DNA of 64,000 nucleotides from Lumnitzera littorea. Its lineage: Eukaryota > Streptophyta > Magnoliopsida > Myrtales > Combretaceae. Positions 57,401-64,000 of this stretch are shown here, in pieces. The notes below the pieces were generated by a model, which saw nothing but the letters and a program-made list of their open reading frames with translations, ran no database searches and was not told the DNA's origin. The DNA is taken from assembly GCA_024138015.1 (NCBI GenBank), contig JAMXBB010000003.1, positions 34,771,086 to 34,835,085 of the forward strand, in the 5' to 3' direction. The stretch's first letter is position 1, and each line of letters begins with the position of its first letter. A program made the translations under genes and the position numbers.

Positions 57401-58380
57401 GGGCTAAATTTCTATCCATGACTTTCACCATTGATATTAACGTGGTGAGTGCATTAGCAAATTGATTTTAAGTCCTTGGAATATAAGTAAATGAAATTTC
57501 TTGGAATCTTTCAATCAACTTTCCTAAATGCCCATGATAAGGTATCAATTTCTCGTTTTTCATCTTATATTCTCTTAAGATTCAAGGAATTATAAGGAAA
57601 GAATCTCCATACACTTCAAGCCTTTATATTTCCATATCTAGCACCATTTTGGGGCTCAAAATGGTAACCATGCTACCACAAGGAAATAATTACCCTTAGG
57701 CGACACCAATACTGCTCCTATCCTACATCTAAACACATTGGCTTCTCCATCAAAATACATTCTTCATTTCAATTTGTCATCACTCAATTCATTCCCCACC
57801 ATTACATTTTCATTAGGAAACTGAGCTTCTGAACCATCATTATCATCTTTTAGTGGGTATTTTGCTAATTGATTGGCTACTGCTTACCCTTTGACTGAAC
57901 TTTAACTTACATATTTGATATTAAACTCAAAGAGCAACATCTGCCACTTCGATATTGTCTTGATCAATGTTAGCTTTTCTACTAAATACCTCAATGAGTC
58001 ATGTTTTGTAAACAACTTTATTGAGTAATAGAGAGTGTACCGCTTGAGCCTATGCATCACCCATACTAAGGTACAACATGTTCTTTCTACCTTTAAGTAT
58101 TTTTCTTCACCTTCTATGACCTTCTTGCTTAGGTAATATATAGGATGTTTTTTTTTTTTTTTTTGCCTCTTTCATCCTTTTGCCCCAATATATATCTCAT
58201 TGATTCAAGGAGCATCGTCAAGTAGACAATCAATTATCATCTCGGTGTAAAAGTGACCAGTACTGGAGGATTCATAAGATACTCTTTGATTTTAGCAAAC
58301 ACTTTCCACATCCTTCGTCCCATTCTATCACTGCATTCTTCATCGTGAATTTGAATAACGGCTTACATTTATCGATTAGC
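57401..58380 (-). pseudogene. Tat/Ogre-type RNase H region
   Basis: Lies between the RT and integrase blocks on the minus strand, where the RNase H domain is expected. Frames are badly broken. A poly(T) run at 58147-58164 interrupts it. Assignment rests mainly on position. Confidence 0.5.
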
Positions 58381-59250
58381 TATGATACAAACTAAGCAAT
58401 GTAATTCAACCTCCCTAACAACCTTTGAACTTCTTTTGTAGTCTTCGGTGTAAGCATACTCACAATTGCCTTGACTTTATATGGGTCTACTTCGATTCCT
58501 TTTTTACTGACTACAAAACCCAACAATTTAGCCGATGTTACTCTAAAGGTGCACTTTTCTGGATTTAGCTTCAATTGGAACTTTCTCAACCGCTTAAATA
58601 GTTTACGCAAAACATTGACATGATTCTCATCCTTCTTGAATTTAGCGATCATATCATCTACAAAAACTTCAATTTCCTAATGCTACATTTCATGAAACAA
58701 AGCTACCACAACACACTAATAAGTTGCCATAGCATTCTTCAACCCGAAAGGCATTACATAATAACAAAACGTTCTAAAAGTGGTAATGAAGGTGGTTTTA
58801 ATTTTATCTTCTTCTACCATCTTGATCTAACTATATCCTAATAAACCATCCATAAATGAGAAAAGATGATTTCCGGCTGTGTTGTTTACTAATGCATCAA
58901 TGTGTAGTTAAGGAAAGTTATCCTTAAGTGTTGCTTGGTTTAAATTACGGAAGTCTACACATACCTTAACTTTCCCATTTTTCTTCAGCACTATCACCAC
59001 ATTAGCTACCCATTCGGGGTAATATGATACTTCTATGAATATGACTTTTAATAATTTCTTCACTTCTTCTTTTATCTTAAGGAGTATATTTGACCTAAAT
59101 CGCCTAAGCTTTTGTCTTTTAGGTTTAATATCTTCTCTTGTCAGCAACTTGTGAACTACGATTGACGAATCCAATCTGGGTATGTCCTTATAGGACCAAG
59201 TGAATATATCACACATCATTATGCTACACGTGCAAATACAAACCATGCTT
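58381..59250 (-). pseudogene. Tat/Ogre-type reverse transcriptase
   Basis: Minus strand from 59246: CDIFTWSYKDIPRLDSSIVV, KPKRQKLRRF, IKEEVKKLLKVIFIEVSYYP, EWVANVVIVLKKNGKVKVCV and DFRNLNQATLKDNFP. After a shift come FSFMDGLLGYS and MPFGLKNAMATY; then EVFVDDMIAKFKKDENHVNV, which keeps the catalytic (Y/F)VDD pair; then LNPEKCTFRVTSAKLLGFVV and GIEVDPYKVKAIVSM, TKEVQRLLGRLNYIA. RT copies element RNA into cDNA. The N-terminal part stops at 59250, next to the HIPP-like promoter. Confidence 0.92.
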
Positions 59251-59278
59251 TTCCTCCAGCTCTTTCTCTTTATCTTCC

Positions 59279-59285
59279 TATAAAT
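59279..59285 (+). promoter_or_regulatory. TATA box of the HIPP-like gene
   Basis: tataaat lies 45 bases before the proposed start codon at 59330, preceded by a pyrimidine-rich stretch. The last readable codon of the opposing retrotransposon RT is about 30 bases upstream. Confidence 0.55.
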
Positions 59286-59329
59286 TCTCTAACCTCCTCT
59301 TCTCTTTCAAAAGTATCCGCACACACACC

Positions 59330-60115
59330 ATGGAAGAGGGAGAGGTATAACCTTATGTACCCATAAATCCAAACTAATCTTCTTTAACATCTCTTATCTT
59401 CTTTCTTCACACATTCATTCATGTTTTACTATTGGTTTTGTTGTAAAGTGAAAAATTGTGATAATAACGTTAGTGAGAAGAAGAAGCCGGAGAAGGGAAA
59501 ACAAGAAGACAGCAGCAATGTTAATGTTGTTGTCTTGAAAGTCGATATACATTGCAAAGGTTGTGCTAACAAGATCATGAGATTTCTCAACTCCTTTGAT
59601 GGTGATATTCATTATAAACATGTATTCTCTATCATATAATTATACACTTTCATGTGATTACCGCTAGTATTTTCGTTAAAAAAAATGTTAAAATGAAATC
59701 ACCATATCCAATTCTCATAAAATGTCCTTGGATGCTCATTAATGGAACCATTTTTAAATTCACATTAACAATTATCACTTGAGATTGTAATATTAGTATT
59801 CACTGTCAAGATTTGATGGGCTATCGGATTTCATTGTGCTTTGTGTCTAAGGTTGTGTTAATTGGTATGACTTTGAAAGGTGTGGAGAAGATAAAAGCAA
59901 AGATCAATGCTAACAAATTTACAGTGGAAGGCAACGTGGATCCATTACATATTCAGCAAAAATTGTAGGAGAAAATGAGAAAGATAGTGATAATATTATC
60001 TTCACAGCCTAAAAAAGATCAAGAAAATAAAGGAGGAGACAACGAAAATAAAAAGACTAGTAATGTCAAAAACAAGGACCAAAAGGAAGAACCTAGAAAG
60101 AAAAAGTCTAAAGAG
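59330..60115 (+). pseudogene. HIPP-like heavy-metal-associated protein, first three exons with a premature stop
   Basis: Best model: exon 1 59330-59344 (MEEGE), intron with gt...ag, exon 2 59478-59601, intron 59602-59879, exon 3 59880-60115, followed by gt. Joined, they give 125 codons in one frame. A Lys/Glu-rich start (KKKPEKGKQED) leads into an HMA domain with VVLKVDIHCKGCANKIMRFL; the CKGC is the metal-binding CxxC. Next come the KINANKFTVEGNVDPLHIQQ strand and a Lys-rich linker (SQPKKDQENK... KKKSKE). Codon 76 is TAG (59966-59968), where family members carry Arg or a similar residue. The second HMA domain and the C-terminal isoprenylation box seen in most HIPPs are not found downstream. 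HIPPs bind metals and attach to membranes; this copy is probably dead. Confidence 0.7.
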
Positions 60116-61800
60116 GTAATGATTTTTAATTTAATACATCCAGATACTATAAAATTAAATTGTCCATTGATTACAACTTACAATTCTTAGTGGCTTTAGT
60201 GCCACACGGAGTATATTTTATTATTTTGGCAACAAAATCATCATTTTATGCTTAGTGTTACCTATTTATTTATATTTTTGAGGTTTAAGATGAGTGGTAT
60301 TGTTATATTTTTTCAATAGCTATCTCATTTTATATATGCAAGATTAATGGGGAATTGATTAAGTTCGTTCAAACTATTGTTTAAACACTACATTACTTCT
60401 ACTAATGTCACGTTTGCTACATAGAATTAGACCGGAATGGAATTATGATTCTAGGTTCCATTATCTTTCCTATATTTGGAAGCGCATTTAGAGCCGAAAT
60501 TACAATTCTATAGACTTGGTGATTCCGGTTTTAAAGAGGAATTCAATTCTACTTTGAGAAGGTGAAATCATTGATTCAATTCCTTTTATATTTATTATTA
60601 TGAATCGAATTACTTATTTAACCTTCAGTTTAATTATAGCATTCAATATTTAAGAGTATTTTTTATAATTATTACTATATACACATTTAGTTTCATTCCA
60701 TGAATATTCCAAACATAGAAAAGGATTTGATATTCCACTCCCCATCCCACGCTATTCCATTCTATTCTAATCTACTCTATTTTAAACCATTATTGAGTAC
60801 TAAATGTAACATAAATTTATTTACTACTCCACTCTATCAAACCAATTACATAATTGGCCAAAACTATAGTGAAATTAGAGAAAGGAATAAGAGTAAAATA
60901 TTATTGTTTTTATTTGCAATATTCAACGGCAATGTAATATTTTAAAAGTAATGGAGCATTGCATTGGTTTTTATTTATTTTCTTGTAGCTTTTTTTTTTT
61001 TTCCTTTTAGTTTTCCATCTAATCCACCTATAAGAAGTTCTTAGATGCATTGCAATATATGTATTACTATAATTGGACCTTTTTTATGCTTTCTTGAAAT
61101 TGTTTATGCATTATTCTTAAATAATCAATCGAATGTATAGCTTTAATCGATACCGTTATATCCATAGATTTGATTGTAAAAATATATTTAATTTTACACG
61201 TACATTATGGGTGCACATTTGCTAATATATTTAAATAGATTACAATACCTAACTCTTACTAATGTAATTAGACATATCTCTATACCTAAGTTATGCTATT
61301 TGATAAATAACTAAAAAAGAGACAAAAGCTTATAATTGGAAAGGAAGTTAAAACAACATAGAAATGGAAGAGATATTATATTTAGAATGTTGTAAAATAT
61401 AAGATGGAAGGAAACATATTATTGTCATTTTTATTTTTATTTTCTTTTATATACATTTTATTGACCCATGAGATGGATATAATATATGCTAGTATAAAGT
61501 ACTCAAACTACCCTTTCTCTTAAAAGAAAATAACTTAATGATGGGGATAAATATAACTAATTATTAATTATGAAAGCTCAAACACCACATAAAAGTCCCC
61601 ATTATCCCTCTAAGTACCCTTGTCCTCAAAGGTAAACTCAAAAAAACTCCTAATCAAATTCATAACTTTGAATTCAGCCTTATACATTTCCCACATCTAA
61701 CATGATACATGAATGCAATAGACAATTTCACTATTTTCAAATTGGCTTAACCCAACGTGCAGTTACAGTCTAAGTCCTACTCATAGTAGAGTAGGAATTA
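60116..61800. other. AT-rich intergenic DNA downstream of the HIPP-like gene
   Basis: No second HMA domain and no other gene found. The frame at 60700-60945 is a chance ORF. T-rich run at 60989-61001. Confidence 0.55.
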
Positions 61801-62081
61801 GGGAAAATTACACTTTTGGCCCTCAAACTTTATCATATTTTTTAATTGAGTCCTTGAATTTTTTTTTTCCCTATTTCAGTCCTTAAAATTTCTAAAAGTT
61901 TGTAAGAAAATCATTCATTAGTGAATTATTAGTTTTTTTTGTTAATAAAGAACTCTTTTATAAACTTTTTAGAAACTATGAAAATTGAAATAGAAAAACT
62001 AAAAGTTTGAAGACTTAATCAGAAAAAAAAAAAAAAAGTAGCAAAGTTTGAGAACTAAAAATAAAGTGTATAATCTTCCCC
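61801..62081. mobile_element. Foldback MITE-like element, copy 1
   Basis: The left arm from 61801 (gggaaaattacactttt...ctcaaactttatca...ttgagtcctt) is repeated in inverted form from 62080 backward (gggaagattatacacttta...ctcaaactttgct...attaagtctt). Arms of about 110-130 bp leave only a short middle, so the whole unit is nearly a hairpin. No coding content. The target duplication is unclear. Confidence 0.7.
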
Positions 62082-62138
62082 TTCTTTTCCTCTTAAGATC
62101 TATATTTTTATTTGTTTTCTATTTATGATGTATACTTA

Positions 62139-62161
62139 TATATATATATATATATATATAT
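62139..62161. repeat. (TA)n microsatellite
   Basis: About eleven uninterrupted TA dinucleotides. Confidence 0.9.
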
Positions 62162-62814
62162 TTCTTTAAGATATGATTTTCAACCGTACTTGTAACACCT
62201 AAAAAAAAAAATTGAAAATCCTAATTTTATGTATTTTTAAGAACTTAGGTTTCACCATGGAGGAAAAAAATGAAAAATATAAAATCTTAAAATGAAAAGA
62301 TTTTGATTCCTTCAATGTATTTTTGTAATTTCTATTGAGAAGTACTTCAAACAATTGATGATTCAATTTGACATTCTTAATAGAATCAAATCACATCTAA
62401 TATTATAATTTTTTAGATTTTCGTATAATAATAGTTTTTTCTTTTAGGCCAACAATACTATAGTTACAATGATTTAAAGGAGGAGAGATTCAAACCCGAT
62501 TTATCCCTTTGGAGATTGGTCTTAATTAAGTAATTATAAAATTTATTTGTTGCATATTCTAATTATTAAATTAAATAAATAATAGTGAACAAAATTACTA
62601 ATTATATTTAATTTAATGAAATTATGTGAAATTAGTTAGTACATTGTAATACATTTGTAAATTGAAAAATATGAATAATGATTATATTATAATAAGTTAA
62701 ATAAATTTTTACTAATATGTTATTAAATGACATAATTAATTATTTCGATTCATTAAGTTCTAACTTGTGTTTTTTGCTAGAAAAATTAACAAAAGATTGA
62801 AAAGAAAAAAAAAA

Positions 62815-63077
62815 ATCTTTAAGTCCTCAAAATTTGCCATTATTTCTATCTGAGTCTTCAAATTTTTATTTTCTTCTATTCAATCCTTAAACTTTTCAAA
62901 AATTTGCAAAAGAAACATTCATTAATGGAAAAACTAATGATTCATCAATGAAAAACTTTTATGCAAACTTTTGGAAAGTTCCAAGACTTAAATAGTAAAA
63001 ATAAAAGTTTAAAAACTCAATTAAAAAAAAAAAAAAAAGCAATAAAGTTTAAGGATTAAAAATATAATTTTCTTTAA
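62815..63077. mobile_element. Foldback MITE-like element, copy 2
   Basis: Same plan as copy 1: the left arm (ctttaagtcctcaaaatttgcc...gagtcttcaa...caatccttaaacttt) is inverted in the right arm (...aattgagtttttaaactttt...tttaagtcttggaacttt). The centre has attcattaatgg against ttcattgatgaatcat. Related to 61801-62081 but diverged. Confidence 0.65.
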
Positions 63078-63429
63078 GAATTAATATGAGTGTAATAAAT
63101 GTAAACAAACCAACCTAAGAGAATATGAATATTTTTATAACATGATCATCAATGATAGACTTTCTATCAAATAAATATTCATTTCTCCATAAACGTAGAG
63201 TTAGAAACCAGCGCTTTTTACTTTGAGTAAGCTAAGTTCACACTTAGCCATGTTTATACCCTCATATGATTCTCAAATAGAAGGACAGAAAGGTAGGACA
63301 TCGTACACCCATGAATACCATTCTTATTGCTCTTAGGATATGAATATGGTTCATGTAGCATCCCTTTAGTTGAACAAATAGTTGATGCCAAAGATTTCAT
63401 TAGACATTAAACTATAATAAAACAAAAAA

Positions 63430-63760
63430 GGTTAATGTCAAATATAGTACTTAAACTTTGTTTATCTTTACAATTAACTACTTAAAATTTAAGAATGTCA
63501 AATTGGCTAAGTTCATTATAGGCTAATGGCATCACCATTGGTCTCTTATTAAGATAGATTAGGGTTCAAATCTCTTTTCCCCCCAAGTGGTAACATAGTT
63601 AGCCAATAAAACAAGAAAAAAAAATTTGTCAAATTGATAACTGAAGTTTACTCATCTTTATAATTAACTATAGAAATTTTGCCCATTTTTGTAATTAACA
63701 ATCTAAACTTTGGCTATTTTTGCAACTAACAAATTTGTACCAGAATTGTAAATGGCATCA
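63430..63760. repeat. Degenerate short repeats (attaacta...aaactttg...atttttg-aa)
   Basis: A motif of about 38 bases (taaactttg-ttatctttacaattaacta) recurs four or more times between 63440 and 63730 with an unrelated block at 63510-63620 in between. Likely another MITE-like relic. Confidence 0.45.
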
Positions 63761-64000
63761 AAAAGTTTACATGTAGTAAATTGACACTTACTCGCAATTG
63801 AATACATGTAAAGAAAGATGCAAAATCCTCATATGCATTTTGTAGTTAAAGAAAACATGGTAGCATTTGGTTGCCTAGTTTTTATAATACTAAACTGGAT
63901 AAAAAATTTTATCCCATATTTAATTTGAAACTTTGTTTAGTGACTAAACAAAAAATTGGGTTGATAAACTAAACAAAAGACCTAAATTTTGTTTCATTTA
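63761..64000. other. Intergenic DNA to the window end
   Basis: AT-rich; nothing recognised. Confidence 0.6.

Larger units (their letters stand above)
52456..59250 (-). mobile_element. 3' half of a second Tat/Ogre-type Gypsy element
   Basis: Minus-strand order is RT, RNase H, integrase (59250-56120), a 3' untranslated part with a minisatellite (55432-54830), a purine tract aaagaggggc (54689-54698 on the plus strand as the complement) and an LTR to about 52456. Tandem repeats between pol and the 3' LTR are a known trait of Tat/Ogre elements. The 5' half (LTR, gag, protease) is missing; the HIPP-like gene begins at the break. Confidence 0.7.

Noticed and set aside
1..64000. tRNA, rRNA or other structured RNA genes
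   Set aside because: No cloverleaf with A and B box consensus or rRNA-like stretch was noticed. A covariance-model scan would be needed to exclude small ones.

Overview
The window is nuclear DNA from a flowering plant, most likely a eudicot. It is AT-rich and almost entirely built of decayed, nested transposable elements. Only two host gene remnants are recognisable. At the left edge is the 3' part of a cytosolic 60S ribosomal protein L12 (uL11) gene (1-336). Near the right end is a broken gene for a heavy-metal-associated isoprenylated plant protein (HIPP-like; 59330-60115). All calls come from reading the sequence by eye. Protein families were assigned from remembered motifs, not from searches.

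Region by region. 1-336 is RPL12, and 337-4060 is its 3' flank plus AT-rich DNA with microsatellites. 4066-42910 reads best as one old minus-strand Tat-lineage Ty3/Gypsy element: 5' LTR and PBS at 41856-42910, gag 39900-41760, protease and reverse transcriptase 38952-39800, integrase 9958-10886 and 14197-14585, and a plus-strand antisense accessory ORF at 5380-9290. It has been blown apart by later insertions: a 1.38-kb solo LTR (7223-8604), a 3.31-kb solo LTR (10887-14196), a 19.5-kb CACTA transposon (14589-34107), and a small non-autonomous LTR element (about 34108-38951) that itself holds a 3.34-kb solo LTR (34676-38019). The CACTA element carries a dead TNP2 transposase, a TNPA-like second gene, a 4.0-kb hAT transposon with its own dead transposase (26168-30137) and a short poly(A) retroposon (15652-16218). 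Most insertions can be bounded by target-site duplications visible in the sequence.

42911-44850 is intergenic DNA with an L1-type LINE fragment and a recent 85-bp tandem duplication. 44851-52455 is a minus-strand chromovirus-like Gypsy remnant (3' LTR, integrase, RNase H, reverse transcriptase) interrupted by two solo LTRs (46454-49302 and 50035-51369). 52456-59250 is the 3' half of a second Tat/Ogre-type Gypsy element: LTR, a 3' untranslated region with a 17-copy minisatellite, integrase, RNase H and reverse transcriptase. Its reverse transcriptase ends about 30 bp from the TATA box of the HIPP-like gene. 60116-64000 is intergenic, with two foldback MITE-like elements.

No operon, CRISPR array, tRNA or rRNA gene was seen, and no intact transposase or polyprotein survives. 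I did not find a new biochemical system. What is notable is the architecture: up to three nesting levels with readable target-site duplications, a candidate TRIM-type element with an initiator-Met tRNA primer site, an antisense accessory ORF, and stop codons that look like cytosine-deamination decay.
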